NCBI GenBank assembly: GCA_037176885.1
Contig: JAWWNJ010000005.1
Span: 2,480,001-2,544,000 of the forward strand
Length of the DNA: 64,000 nt
Source: Favolaschia claudopus
Taxonomy: Eukaryota > Basidiomycota > Agaricomycetes > Agaricales > Mycenaceae
Direction of reading: 5' to 3'
The translations under genes were made by a program, and so were the position numbers. The notes beneath the pieces were generated by a model. It saw only the letters and a program-made list of their open reading frames with translations. It was not told where the DNA came from and ran no database searches. Below are positions 1 through 12,397 of this stretch, piece after piece (the first letter of the stretch is position 1; the number at the start of each line of letters is the position of its first letter).

Positions 1-783
1 CGTATTCTACGTTCAGGAGATAATTTCCGACGTACCGAAGCACTGTTCAAAAGAGCTCTCGTAGGTGCTTTGTTGAGCGATTCGTCCTCGTTTGATCTCA
101 CATTTCAGCCCATCTTCCTGAGCTTTCTCTACTGAGACACCCTTCAAGCTAAGGCCATCGATTTTGTGTGATCATAGGAGTGTTGGTTGTGAACATCTTC
201 TTTCGCGTCCCCCTTGCTCAGCGACTCAAAGGATGCGTATTCCCATCACCATCTGCAATCGTTCGCCTTCAAGCATGAAGACGTCGAATATCTCAACAAT
301 ATTACGCTGTGCGGCTTATGGAACAGTGATTTATCTTTCCTTCCTGCCGCAGGTAGTGCATGCATTTCTGTTTACGAAGTCTTGCTCACTTGCACTTAGG
401 TTCTCATAATATGGGCCGTGGGAGTGCTTACAAGTTGACGGGCAGGAACTTGTTCCGGAGACTAATGCGGAAATTCTACCTCTCCGGAACAAGTTCCTGC
501 CCTTCCAAACAAACGATTTCTTCGAGCGATCAATGAACTATCTCAAGCTCTGCAGATCTGCAATTCGGTTACACGGTAAAGTAGAGCAGCTGCCTACATT
601 TTGGTTGGCTTGGCCTTCATTGACTTACTTTATCGAAGTGACAAAGCGTGCCGGACGCCTTCAAGGACGCGTCGTGTCCGCCGCAATCTTCAAGTCTGCG
701 GCGCCCCTGGTTCTTAAAATCGAGGGAAACCGACGGAATACTTACATTCCCCTCCTCATCTCGCCTGTTTCGAATTTACAAGC
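1..783. other. Upstream stretch without a recognised gene
   Basis: Only short open frames are present, and none resembles a known family or shows convincing splice structure. The one clear structure is the inverted repeat annotated separately at 440-502. The last 250 bases are probably the promoter and 5' untranslated region of the dehydrogenase that starts at 784. Confidence 0.5.
440..502. repeat. Perfect 22-bp inverted repeat (hairpin)
   Basis: Positions 440-461 and 481-502 are exact reverse complements, separated by a 19-base loop. Each arm also contains a smaller palindrome (GGAAC-TT-GTTCC). It lies about 280 bp upstream of the SDR start codon. It could be a binding site for a dimeric regulator, a cruciform, or the relic of a small insertion; the sequence does not decide between these. 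Confidence 0.8.
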
Positions 784-2076
784 ATGAAATGGTCATACTG
801 GGCCTTCTTCGCCCAACAGCGTAAACGCCAGCCGCCTGTCACCAAAGTCGACCTCACGGGAAAGACGGTAGTAATGATCGGAGCGAACGCTGGTCTCGGA
901 TTTGAAGCGTCGAAACACTTCGCCAGCATGAATCCTGGGAGACTTATCCTAGCATGCAGAAATGAAAGCAAGGGAAAGGCGGCCCTGGAAAGTTCGTATA
1001 GTCGTTGGTTAATTTTCATTCTTCGCCCGCTCACAGAAATTCAGAACTCAAAGCTGAGACCGGGTACTCCAAGGCAGAGCTGTGGCTCGTCGACCTTGCC
1101 GATTTTTTTTCCGTGAAACAGTTTGCGGATCGATATGAGCGCGATGGTGGTCGCCTGGATATCCTTGTCGAGAATGCGGCAGTGGCAACCTTCAACTACT
1201 CTACGACCAAGGATAATTGGGAATCATCGTTCGTTTCATGATTATTCTCTTCCTTTCACTCGTAATGAATGTCGCAGGCTCCAAGTCAATCACCTTTCTA
1301 CTGCCTTTTTGGCATTACTTCTTCTGCCTACGATGATCAAGACTGCTCAGGAGCACTCGACGGTCCCGAGAATCGTTATCGTCGATAGCGAATTGCATTA
1401 TATGGCAACACTCTCGAAGCCCCTGCTCAAAGATCCTCACCTTCTCAAGACGCTTTCGAGCGTCGAATATTGCAAGAGTTCCAAGTAATCTTCATTTATT
1501 GTCCTGCTTGACCAACTCTGACACGCCGCCAGGGTCATGCGTGACAGATACGCTCTCACAAAACGTATGCTCCAAGCCACAAGTTCATCTCTGTCTCTAA
1601 CCCGATGCTTTGCCGACAGTCCTCGTCGTCTTCTTTGTTCGAGCACTGAATGCTCGCCTCCCATCGTCCACACCAGTCGTGATAAATGCTGTGAATCCGG
1701 GCTACTGCTACTCGGAGCTTCGTCGCGAACTGACCGGCCCCACGGCTGCGTTCGACTGGCTTACTGAGAAAATGCTGGCGTATTCTTCGGAAGTCGGCAG
1801 CCGACCCCTCGTCTGGGCCGCCATCTCTCACCAAGACGATCCCGACGTCCTTCGCGGAGAGTACATCAACGACTACAAGGTGCAAGAGGTGAGCGATGTT
1901 GCTCTCACTCCTGCAGGTGTCCAGGTTCAAAATCGCTCATGGTATGAGATTTCCTGTGTTTTAGAGGTATAAGGCTGATTTTTCTTGCCTTCAGGGACGA
2001 GCTTATAAGAATATTGAGCGATGTAGACCCACGGGTTACTGATATCGTGGGCCAATACCTTTCATGCAGTATTTAG
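784..2076 (+). CDS. Short-chain dehydrogenase/reductase (retinol-dehydrogenase-like)
   Basis: A classical SDR that should transfer hydride between NAD(P)(H) and an alcohol or ketone; the substrate is unknown. The N-terminus starts MKWSYWAFFAQQ and is followed by the Rossmann glycine motif GANAGLG (about residues 32-38). The acidic-turn region reads LWLVDLADF, then comes DILVENAAVA (the NNAG position reads NAA). The catalytic pair is YALTK (YxxxK) near 1552, followed by NAVNPGY, which matches the usual N/PG segment. Coding is split by at least five introns, for example about 990-1035, 1235-1275 and 1485-1533. The last exon ends DIVGQYLSCSI and stops at 2074-2076. Length is about 330 residues, usual for the family. 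It faces the same way as the lipase downstream. The family call is sure; the specific reaction is not. Confidence 0.87.
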
Positions 2077-2220
2077 TCTGTATGAATGCATAGCATACAT
2101 GTTATTGGGAATCTTTCAATTCCAGATCTAATTATCGATACGAATGGGGCACTGAAACCTCTGGACAGCAAAATGCTTGATGAGTAAAATTTAAGGCTGA
2201 GCCCAGTAACATATGAGGCC

Positions 2221-3782
2221 ATGCCAAGAATGGAGATAGGCGCGTTTGCCAACGTGACCGCGAACTTTCTCTCACGCCCCCCTTGTTCTCTTCAAGTTAG
2301 GCTGCCAGTGTGGCGCTTGCGCCTGCTGGCTTGTTTCCTCCTCATCGCCGGCTTCGACATGGACCAGATAATAATGTCTGCAGACGATGGAGGCGCCCCG
2401 ACGCCTATCTCACCCGGTAGCTCTTTCCTCTCTATGAGCGCGGACCTGCATTGAATTTCGGGTTTGCCATTCAAAAGACACTTATGAAGAGCTTACGCAT
2501 TACTTCAAGTACGCCTCGTCTGCGTATAGCCCCGTATGTTTGAGGCCGAATGGGAATACTCTTGTTCTGCAGGTTTGAGCGGGTTTTCTGTTACTTAAAT
2601 CCTACTTTTATTTTGATTTCGGTGCTTCCTGTAGTTCGGGAGTCAGGTAACCGATATTCAGGGCTTCATTGCCCGCGATGATCATCGTAAGGAGCTCATT
2701 GTAGCGCTTCGTGGAAGGTGCTGCTGGATTTTCTCTCTCGGCCACTTCCCTTCACGGATCTGCGATTTTGTGATTCAGTGCTTCAGTCGCCGACGCCTTA
2801 CTTGATGCCAGTGTTGTCCTGGTCCCTTTTTTGACTCCCGGTGTCAAACTTCCGCGTCAGTATCTTGCTCTCCTTCGCAGATATCTCCTTGTATTACTGA
2901 ACTGAAGCTTGTTCGCAGCGAAAGCGCGTGTTCACGCCGGTTTTCTTGCTGCGTACATTCACTTTCCTCTCTTCACCGTCCGCTCGATTCTGATGCATAT
3001 CCAGATGGGACAGTGTTGCCGTGCAGATTACTACTGCTCTCGCCGCTCAGCGGCAACTTCATCCTGGGCACCGTCTCGTTACTGTTGGGCATTCACTTGG
3101 AGGGGCACTAGCAACTCTGGCTGCTGTGTCGCTCCTTCAGATCTTTCCGGTCTCGCCAGTGATGGATCAGACACGGACTTACTCGTACGGCGCTCCGCGA
3201 GCTGGTGTGCGTATGCTGTTTATTGCCACCGCTTTCTTATTCCTGATTGTAGCGATGCTACAAAGAACCAGGTGTTCGCCGAGTATGTGAATGCTGAGTT
3301 TGGAGCCCGCGCATTTCGAGGTATGCTTCTCTGCGTATTTGGCATAAATGTTTCGCCTAACCGTCTTCTATCTAGTCGTGCATACCAACGATGGGTGTGT
3401 CAAATGGAATTTCGAGTCGCTGTCGGTTTCTTATCGCTCGCAGCGTCCCAACAATTATCCCGACATCGCTAGGTTATCATCACCACGGTCCGTCATCGCT
3501 CTCTTTGCTTGCATTTCTTGACGTGGCCGGCCGTTTGCTGAGACAGGCGTCGAGTATTGGCAACACCTCGATCCACCCTCTCCCTCGACGACGGTGCGAT
3601 GCGCAGCGGGAGGCGAGGACCCATTCTGTTCCGCCAGCATTCCATCTCGCGGTGTCAACCCAGCGCATGCTACGGTCGGTGTATTTTCCACGATGATTTG
3701 TCGCTGTAGGCTGACTTCCATTCTTGATTACTATTGTTACTAGTATCTCGGTATCACTGTGCCGGCGCCATTTTGTTTGTAG
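2221..3782 (+). CDS. Secreted class-3 lipase / esterase
   Basis: An alpha/beta-hydrolase of the fungal class-3 lipase family (Rhizomucor lipase / feruloyl esterase A type), expected to cleave ester bonds outside the cell. Exons join cleanly to give TPISPDTYEELTHYFKYASS, a strand ending LIVALRGS, then VHAGFLAAY. The nucleophile elbow is GHSLGG (near 3090). The acid residue lies in VVHTNDGVPTIIP, joined across the intron that begins near 3390, and the catalytic histidine lies in HHHGVEYWQH. The Cys-containing tail DPFCSAS resembles secreted homologues. The end reads YLGITVPAPFCL, stop at 3780-3782. The start at 2221 is tentative: it gives a hydrophobic stretch LLACFLLIAGF preceded by an unusually long N-terminus, so a downstream or differently spliced start is possible. 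About eight introns. The complete catalytic triad suggests an active enzyme. Confidence 0.88.
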
Positions 3783-4004
3783 CCCTATGTCACTATGGTG
3801 TATTTCCTACCATTGTATCTTCGTCTTTTCTATGTTTCTTTCCAGATCATTTTCGTCTCCGTGGAGAGCTGGTGAGCGTTGCGAATTGTCAGTTCTACCA
3901 ATCAAGCGTTTTGCTCGAGATGCACAACTCAAATATACAGTAGAAAGCGACGATCGCAAGCCAACGTGTTCATAGTTTCACGGACTGGATATAAAACAAG
4001 TGGT

Positions 4005-6335
4005 TCACAATTTGTACGCTGTTTTAACAAGCTCTGCGGCGCGTTCTCCCACCACATAAACCGGGACCTGCAAGGGAGTGACAAAGTGAGATGAATACTT
4101 GAATAAATTCTTGCCTGCGTGTGTGCGGAAGGTACAATAGGCTATATCGAATCGAAGAATGAGCCGTAGTCCCAAACCTCGAAAAATTTCAACTCACCAA
4201 TATCGATGCATCCACAACGCGTAGTCCGGAAATGCCTTTGACGACGAGGTCTGGATCGACCACGCCGAATGCAGCGCCTCTGGGAGACATGCTCGCAGTT
4301 CCCACCGGATGGAAAACAGTAACAGAATTATTTTTGATGTACTGCTTGAGTTTGATCTCGTCCGTAGCAGCAGCCAGAGTGTCAAATTCGCGTATAACGT
4401 ATCCTTTCCAGGCATTGGCACTCAAGAATTTTCGTGCGGCGCCGACCGCCTCGGCCATAACAAATAGATCGAAGTCTGTACCAAGTAAGTTCGGGTTGAT
4501 ATTGGGTTGGTCGAAGGGATTTGATGTTTGAAGTGTCAGTTCACCGACTGAAATATATGGTAAGTGGGAAGAATCGTAACGGAGTTGAAGGAAACACTGG
4601 ATCACCGGATGTAGGCGCCGTAACAGCTGTCGCTACAGCCATGAAGTTGCCCGTCGGTGGGATAGGTGCGAAATTTGCCCAGCCATTCTGCAATGTGCAT
4701 AACGGTGAGTTCAACAGGTAACTAGACAGACGGAATAGAATGTACTGCCAGGAGAAGCTCAAAATGTGCAGTATTTGGCCCAGCAGCAGGATCCGGGATC
4801 GAAAACAAATTGTCGGGTAGTCTAGACCAGATGAGATGGGCGAGCGGCGAATCTACCAAAGGTCCCCTCTGAGTTTGTTGCCATTCCGCAACCTCTTCTG
4901 CCGCAAGCGTAGCATTTCTAGCTATGCCGTCAAACGTCGCCGTCGAGTTCACAAACCATTGGTTAACGAGCAGGCTGTGGTCTGTGAAATTACGTCCAAC
5001 AGAAGGGTTGTCAAGAACGGTCTTGATTCCAAGTGCGGATAGGTCTTTCTTGTCGCCGATACCTGACAGGAGCAGAATATGAGGTGTCCCAATTGAGCCT
5101 GCGGACAGTATCACTTCTTTCGTAGCGGTCACAACAGTTCGCGTGCCTGTGTGTTGATTCAAGCGGCGTTTACAAGCCCAAGAAATCGGCTTCACACACT
5201 CGTTTGATTCTGGGTAAATTCAGCGGAGCGAAAGGCAGGTTTGCCCTTATCCGTCCCCGTCTGGATGAGCCGTGTTACACGCGAGTTGACGAGAACATGC
5301 AGATTAGGTCTCGACATGAAGCTCGGGCCCAAATAGGATGTAGCAGCGCTGCTTCGCTGACCGCCTTTGATCGTCGATTGCAGCCATCCTGGAGAGCGTT
5401 GAGTTTATTTTAGAGAGCCCAGTCAAGGTGGGGTCATCAAGTAAGAATTACCAAGACCAAGAGGGCGGCCAGAATTCATGTCCAAATTGAAAGGGAAATC
5501 GGCCGGATTTTCTCGAGTTGTAGCGATGACACGAGGTTCAAATAGATGAGGAAAACCAGGGAGACTGACTGGGTTTATTCCTGTCAGACTGTGGATGAGT
5601 GGGTTGAATTGTCCTGCCGTGTTGTGATGGTCTGCTGGTGGGGTCCATTTTTTGTTCTAACAGGCTTTACAATCTCGGGCGAAGGAGGATTAGAGTGAAA
5701 CTCACCATTCTGATATACTTTTGGATGCTATTCCAAGACCAGCCCTCGTCACCGCTGCGTCGGGCGTACCGATCCCATTCTTCTGAGCTGCCTCGTGTAT
5801 AGGCCATGTAATCTGTTCCGGATCCATAATTATTACACCGTTACTCTAGACGCAAACATGAACTGCACTCACTGACGGAAGTAGAACCGCCCAGCAGGTG
5901 ACCTCTTGGATAGTTGATACTCCTGCCATTGAGCCCTATCTGCGGCGTGGTGGTATAATTCCAGTCGAAAGGCGTATTTGGATTTAGCTGTGCCGGGAAC
6001 ATTGGGATTTCGCTGGCAATGACTCCGATATTCCTGCAACAAGATTTTGACATGGGAACGCCACAGTCAAACGTGGACGTACGATGGACCCGCCTCCAAG
6101 AGCAAAACGGAAACATTGGGATTCTCCGTAAGACGATTGGCCAGGACACAGCCTGCGGCTCCAGCTGCAAATAAGAAGTCTTTTTGTTAGCGTTACTTGT
6201 GGACTACATCTGTGACAGACCTCCAACAATCACAAAGTCGAAGGTCGAGGCTTGTATGGTTTCGAAGGCATCGTAGAGTGCTGCGCGGCAGGCAAGAGGT
6301 AAAACCAAGTACTGGAGGTAGCGAGATGAGAGCAT
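4005..6335 (-). CDS. GMC oxidoreductase, aryl-alcohol-oxidase-like
   Basis: An FAD-dependent glucose-methanol-choline family oxidoreductase that should oxidise an alcohol (aryl alcohol or similar) and make H2O2, probably outside the cell. The start at 6335 gives an N-terminal hydrophobic leader (LQYLVLPLACRAAL) and then FDFVIVGGGTAGCVLANRL, the FAD dinucleotide motif. Next are VLLLEAGPS, the signature RGHLLGGSTSV, the block SSEEWDRYA, and the second GMC signature SAGSIGTPHILLLSGIG. The C-terminal active-site region has FHPVGTASM and, after splicing, SAHTQ, so both catalytic-base histidine positions are kept. It ends GERAAELVKTAYKL with the stop at 4005-4007. The final intron appears to use a GC donor (CAG|GCAAGA). 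About 590 residues in ten or more exons. The substrate cannot be told from sequence. Confidence 0.9.
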
Positions 6336-8935
6336 GGCTGGCGTCCGGTGAATGTCGTGTTTCTTCTGGTTAGCTCTTTATACAGCTCATTTGACTGTTA
6401 TCGACCGAATAGGGACGCGGGTAAGGTCCGCTCTTCTCGGTTGCGGGAGACAGAAGGCATGATAAGTTAGCTCGCCCTGAGGCGACAAAGAGTTGCACGA
6501 ACGCGGGCCGCCAGAATACTTAGATTTAGAGCGTGATTAGAATGCAGGAACCCACCAGCGCCTTTCGTCCGTGTGGGGGAGCCAATAGGAGAATGACCTG
6601 AATGTTCTATGACTTCTATAGATCTATTCAGCACCACTCACCGCTGTGGAAAGGCGCCCAGGGACCAGAGAGCCCTTCAAGAGGTCGCGGAATGACAGAT
6701 AGCTGGGAAGACGGGAGTATTTGCTAGTCATATTTTGGCTCATAATCTGCGAATTCGGGGACCGTAATTATAAAGCCCACAGTAACGCCACTGAAGCAGT
6801 GAAAGACGGTCTGAATGCTAGAGAGACTCTCACAATTTTTCTTGAATTTTTCCCATTCGTCGGCGGACTCCGTAGAAACTTCAGCAGTGAATTAAGTAGA
6901 TCCATGTGCAATCACACTTTTAACCCGAACATGGTAGGTATATGTGGAGAAGGGAAGATCGGGATCCGACGATTAAGACATTCATATTTGATACTGGACT
7001 GTTGCTCGGAGCCTCCGTGATGGACCCGTTTCTCTCTGTTCTACAAGTCCACACCACCATCATCTCCTAACGTGAATGCGCCATGGCCCACACATGCCAG
7101 AGAGACGCGGCCATACAGAGCCCAAAGTCTTCAGAGCTAGCTGGACATGAGCCTTTCTATGTATTGATCATGAGGGCAAATATATGGACTTGAAAATTCA
7201 TGAAATTTTAAAAAATCATCTTCGAGGCCATTCGACGCGCTACTGTTTGCCTCCGAATGACTCGCCTACACCCCAAAGCCAACCTAGAGGACAAGTCGAG
7301 GAGCTGTGGTCTTGATTTCCTTGCTCTCGACGTGCAAGCAGCCGCGAGCCCAATTTTCACGGACCATCGACATCCGGAGTCTTCCTCACGCATCCAGCTC
7401 ATTTCCCGGTCTTATGGTGCGAAATTTGTCCACAGTAACCTTCCAGGACACCGCTGTCCATTGGTGCATGTCCTCTCGCTCGCCATCGTCCTGGACATCG
7501 ACCAGAGGCTGTCTCGCGCTGGCCCGCCCTTGGCTGCACAGCTGCTGACTCATCCAGCACTGCAATTCTGATCGATGTCCTTTCGGCGATACTCAGTCTC
7601 TTTGCGGTCTCCAGCTCTTGAGCGAGGTACTCGGGTGGTTCGTCTAGCCCAGCCTATCGCCTGAACGATGGGTTTGGCGCTTAAGCCGACTATTTTACAA
7701 ACGGCATACGGGCTGCTGAAAGCTCTCGACAACTGTACCGCTCCGTCAAGCCAGCTGCTACTCATTCAAGTGATAGGCTATGCGGCAGTTGAGTTGGGCT
7801 ACAATCTAATATTTCTTTATCTCTTGTTCCACAATTTCAAGGCACGCAAACACTATTGTCGACCTCTTGAAACCGCAAATGCTGAGGAATTTAAGCGAGC
7901 TAAAATTAACGGAAACGGCTCTACTGCAGCTGTACTGTATCGTGCGCCCCATTGAACCTCTTCCTTACGGTTTGCCTGTCGCATAGATGTGCGCACTTCA
8001 CGGAGATTGGATTAAATCCTTGTAAGGTCCACTGTTTCTGCTCAAGTTCCTTTCTCGTGATTCAGACGTGCTTCCCGTCTCGTTCGTGGCCCACGGTACA
8101 AATCTTTGCATCAACACCGTGCAAACTACCACTCCAGAGACTCGAGACTGCGATCATTCTGTTTTTTGGAGAGTTCTGAAACATTGACCTTTCTAGTGAA
8201 CAATTCTTGAACTCCTCACAGCGACGACTCGCCCCTTTGAAATACACTCTGCCGGCCAAAGATATTCCATCATCGGAATACGAGTCCAACATGCGATTAA
8301 AGCCCCAGTATCATTCTATTTTCAAAGGTATTGAGCCTCTCTTTGTTGAGTCCTCGAACTGCTTACTTGTCGAGGTACCAATTCTTCCGTGTTTCTGCTT
8401 CTCTTGATTTCCTTCAGTTCTACAGCGATGCATCGGCGGGTGTTATCGTGAGCTCGGCTGCGGGGGTTTTGAGAAGTCCAGGGACCGAACAGTACAGCAG
8501 TGCCTCTGTATTGTCAGTTACTCCCTGGGCCCGGCGTTCCTGAGCGGGACCGTGCCGTGTAACCTACCTACCTACCTACCTACCTGAGCTGAGAATTGGC
8601 TGAGAAGACGAAAGAGATTCTGATCAAGTTCCCACATGCCGCTATGTGACCGTAGTCATGTGCCGTCTGTGACAGACGCGACAAAACGCGTCTCCCGACG
8701 ACGCGACTCCTCAAACACCATCCAGAGTATAGTCAAGCGAAGCAATAGAATGTAAGATATCATCCTCTGTTTTGTCCTGCAGAATCACGCATCTCCACTT
8801 TCGCTGTTTCGCAACATGCTTGTCAGTTGCGAGGAACTGATAATCCTCGGAAAGTCTCGAGATGCTCAAGGTAATAATATATTGGGGAGGCCAGCTGAAG
8901 GTTCAAGACATGGGACCAATCATTGCCTATATCCC
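6336..8935. other. 2.6-kb gap with no recognised gene
   Basis: Bases 6336-6720 are the 5' flank of the GMC gene. The longest open frames (6721-7020, 7257-7571, 7668-7955, 8207-8407, all +) do not resemble any family I know, and I could not join them with splice sites into one convincing protein. They may be remnants of an old gene. A (ACCT)6 tract lies at 8562-8585. Confidence 0.5.
8562..8585. repeat. (ACCT)6 microsatellite
   Basis: Six perfect tandem copies of ACCT, directly readable in the sequence. Confidence 0.95.
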
Positions 8936-10252
8936 TCATATCGGTGCATGTTTCTTGAGGAACTCCAGCTGAGCGGTAATCGATTCGGTATGGTGCGACA
9001 TCCCGTAGTACGGGTCAAAATGTCCACCTACGAGTGACGGTTCAAAGATTTGTCGTGTCAATCCTCGTAATGGATGAACAGCAGGAATTCTCACATGGGA
9101 TTTCAACCAACTCGCATTTCTCGGTTCCTTTGGATATTTGATGCACCCCTTCGGGCAGACACAAATTATCCTTGGTACACAGCACGATCAGGAGAGGGCA
9201 GGTGACGGATGCGGCTTTCAAACGCGGTTGGTAGGAGGCAGCTTGCAGAAGTGCCGACGCTGCGATCTGGCAGGGAATGTGTCAGAGTTGAACAACAAAA
9301 GGAAATAATGCGGTTGATTACCTCGTTTCTATATTCGCTGATCGAGGAGTTAATGACGAAATATATTGCATCTGGACAAGAGCACTAACGAACTATCAGG
9401 CTTGCAAATTGCCAACATCCCAGACTGAGTGCCTTCCGAGGTAAGTGCGCCAACTTGATTTGGCTCGGCGACGATGGGAATGTACACAGGAGCGAGCCCG
9501 AGAGCTTGTTTGATTACATCGAGAAGCATAGAGCTAACAATCTTGCAGGAGGTGAAGTTGAAAGGCAACGAGGGGACTGTTCCAGTAAATGGACACTGCG
9601 CCATGGCCGCTACAGCGTTGATCGTTGGCTATTTGAAGGTAAGCAGTGACGCGTAAAAACGATCATTGCTCACGTCTGCACTCAAAGTGATACTATGCCC
9701 TCCTATAGACAAAATCAATGACCTCGTGCGTAGACCAAATAACAATCGACGAACCGGAGAAGCTCGAACCCCACAAGACCAGACGCTGCGAATCAAATTC
9801 AGGCTGCTGGCGGACATATTTGATAACGGTTCGATAATCCTCCAATTGGTCTTCGACGACTAAAACTTGTCTCGGCGTACCGTCTATCCAGGAAAATACA
9901 GATAGCTTATCAGGCGCACACTCGACTGAATCTTGGGGGAGAAGACTGACCGGATGCACCCCAGCGGCGATAGTCGAAGACAAAACAGGCGTACCCAGCA
10001 GCAGCGAAGACCTCAGCATAATGAGCGAGTCCCATTCTCTTGTTCGCCCCAAAGCCATGAGCCCTACGCGTCAGACGTCCATTGAGCCACCGTGTCGCCG
10101 GTCCCAAGACGCAAAGTCGCTGGCGCTCACATTACGATGATTGGAAGTGGTTTCGTCCTCCCCTGCTCAGGGACCGGGAGATACTTCCAGGCGTCGAGCA
10201 TCCATTCAGACCGAGCGGATTGGATCTTCACTTCGGTCTTTTCGAAAAGCAT
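8936..10252 (-). CDS. Alpha/beta hydrolase (dienelactone-hydrolase / X-Pro peptidase-like fold)
   Basis: A serine hydrolase of uncertain substrate. From the start at 10252 the protein begins MLFEKTEVKIQSARSEWMLD. Splicing then gives PIIVMAHGFGANKRMGL, where HGFG is the oxyanion-type motif. FVFDYRRWGASDGTPRQ continues into LEDYRTVIKYVRQQPEFD and the nucleophile elbow WGSSFSGGHSITL, made by joining exons across the intron at about 9703-9739. A middle lid-like region carries AQCPFTGTVPSLPF and TSEGTQSGMLAICKPD. The acid-bearing strand is LLIVLCTKDNLCLPEG and the catalytic histidine is in CGHFDPYYG. The end is FLKKHAPI, stop at 8936-8938. All three triad positions are present. Likely cytosolic, since no signal peptide is seen. 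Family membership is firm; the reaction is not. Confidence 0.85.
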
Positions 10253-11017
10253 GGTGGTGGCAAGAAGGTGGAGGATGCGGAGGAGAGGCACCTGATTTTT
10301 GCCAACCTAATTGAATAAATGAGCTTACGAAATGATGCGTGCCAGTCCGTGTTGAATAGACGAAATTCGAAAGAAAATTTGAGAAAAATGGTTCGATTGC
10401 GTAAACGATTATCGAGTAGCTCTGAAAAGGGCTGAAACTAGGCTTCGTAATTGCCGGGCTTTTTTTTTCATTTCACCTAGCCTCGGCCTTGAACGTAGAA
10501 TCCAAGTATGTGGTTTATGGGACCAATGTCTCAAATCCCTACGGCGCACGGCGCGCAGTGCCACAAAGAGTATTCAATTCAGCTAGTAGATGGAATATAT
10601 TGAGCATTCAGGTACAGACAAGATACTGCTACAAATCTGGTAAGTGTACACATTGAGCTACGCCATGTAGTGTACACGGTCGAGCCAAACGTTGTTGTCG
10701 CACAAAGGGAGAGCAAAGAGAGATCATGACTTTGAGATTAAGCGACGAGGTGTATACAGAGCACAACGGGGTGTATGGATGGACTGAGAAACGAAGAGCC
10801 CACCAAGCTACAGTACAACGACAACTGCCGTAAGTGAGAGAGAGAGAGAGAAACAGAACATAGAGCCAGAGAAAAGGGAAAGAGATAAAACCGCCTCGCA
10901 GTTCTATCGAAGGGCATGTTGATACAAGCCCATTTTTATGGGGGGACTCTAGATGAAAACATTGAATATCCCCGTGAAACTAATCAAGGAAGAAGAAGAG
11001 CGCACCTTCAACTTAAT
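10253..11017. other. Intergenic stretch, purine-rich
   Basis: No gene is recognised. There is a GA-rich tract near 10838-10880. The stretch lies between the start of the hydrolase gene and the 3' end of the forkhead gene, so it probably holds the promoter of the former and the 3' untranslated region of the latter. Confidence 0.5.
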
Positions 11018-12397
11018 TCACCGACGCCCCGCATGCCTCCGGCTCTTCGCATACGCCTCGTCAGTCGGCGACATCTGGCGGCCACCCCCGGAAGAAGAAG
11101 AAGAAGCAACCGGCATCGACGCATGCGCGCGCAACGGCTGCACCGCACGCGGCGGCTTGACATCGACAAACTCGTCCGGATCTCCCATCGGATAGAAGCT
11201 GCTGAATTGACCCTCACCGGGCATCGCATCGTACCGGCCATAAGGCTGACTGTGATGATGATGCGTGGGGCGGGGATTCTGGGGCGGGGGAAGACCGAGC
11301 ATAGGCGTAGACTGGGTGCGGCTCGGCGTGCGGGAGGGAGGCATCTTCATGCGGCCGGAGCTGCGGGAGCTTGCGGTACTGGCACTGTTGGGAGCGCTAC
11401 CGTATTCTGAATCGCTCAGAAGCTCGTCGTCCTCGTCGTCTTCCGTGCTCAGGACCGGTGGGTTCCCCTTGTACATGCGTTTTCTGACTCGCTTGTCGCC
11501 TTCGCCCTGAGTAATGTCGAGCTGCCAATAAACGCCTTTGCCAGGGTCTGTCACAGGCCGGTTGACCTTGACGAAGACAGCTTTCAGGGAAAGAAGGTGG
11601 CGGATGGACCTCTGAGCAGTGATGATTTGCGTTAGGGAAGTACATACGGGAATAAATAAAGCGACTTACAGTCCATGGACCTCCAGGACTCTCGCGGAAA
11701 TATCGAAACCGATACATGAGCGCGTCGTAGATCCCTTGCAATGGCAAACAGCGCTTCGGGCTGCCATAGATGGCGACCTTCACGAGGTTGATGAGCGAAA
11801 CAGTAGGTTTCTCGCCGGTTGGTGGGTCCGCAAAGCACCGCAAGTCGACGGGAGTGCCGGGAGCGAGGTTCAACTGTTCGCGCAAATAGGGCCCAGCGTC
11901 GGGTATCTGACCACTCGAGTCACGGCTGCCCAACGGCTGATGAAAGGCGCTAGGCGGCAAGGCGGTGGGAAAGGCTGTTGGAGGGGGAGGAGCATACGGC
12001 GGCAAGGACGGCAGGGACGGGACTGCGTTCGGCCACTGTCGTTGAAAATTTATCGTAAATAAATAAAGAAACGTTCAACGTGAGGTAAGTAAATGAGACG
12101 AACCTGGGGATGAGGGCTGCCGCGATGACCCATGATATCACCGGGAGAAACATACTGTTGGGGAGGAGGACCGCGAGCAGGGAGGTAGGGCGAATCATCA
12201 TGGCGAGGGAGCCGATGCCCAGCCGGGAACGGCTGCTGAGGCCCAGCACGTCCGGTTCCGCGGCCATGAGGAAAGTTCCCGCCCGGAGACCCGGGATGGG
12301 AATCGTCGCCGTGGTAGGAGCGAAAGCTCCCGTCATGCGTGGCATACGGATCGGAGATGTTGAGTGAGTTGAAGCCGCTATACCACTGATCCGACAT
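11018..12397 (-). CDS. Forkhead-type transcription factor with atypical recognition helix
   Basis: A DNA-binding regulator of the forkhead winged-helix class, expected in the nucleus; about 407 residues in three exons. Residues 1-150 are low-complexity, rich in Gly, Pro and His. The forkhead domain spans about residues 173-250: GEKPTVSLINLVKVAIYGSP, then LPLQGIYDALMYRFRYFRE, then after an intron RSIRHLLSLKAVFVKV and DPGKGVYWQLD, ending with the basic wing GDKRVRKR. The tail is acidic (TEDDEDDELLSD), then Ser-, Pro- and His-rich. In canonical forkheads the recognition helix reads WQNSIRHNLSL; here the spliced exons give WTRSIRHLLSL, changing the base-contacting Asn and the second Asn while keeping the His. 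Target specificity may differ or be lost. The start at 12397 (MSDQWYSGFN) is the only good one in frame. Confidence 0.85.
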
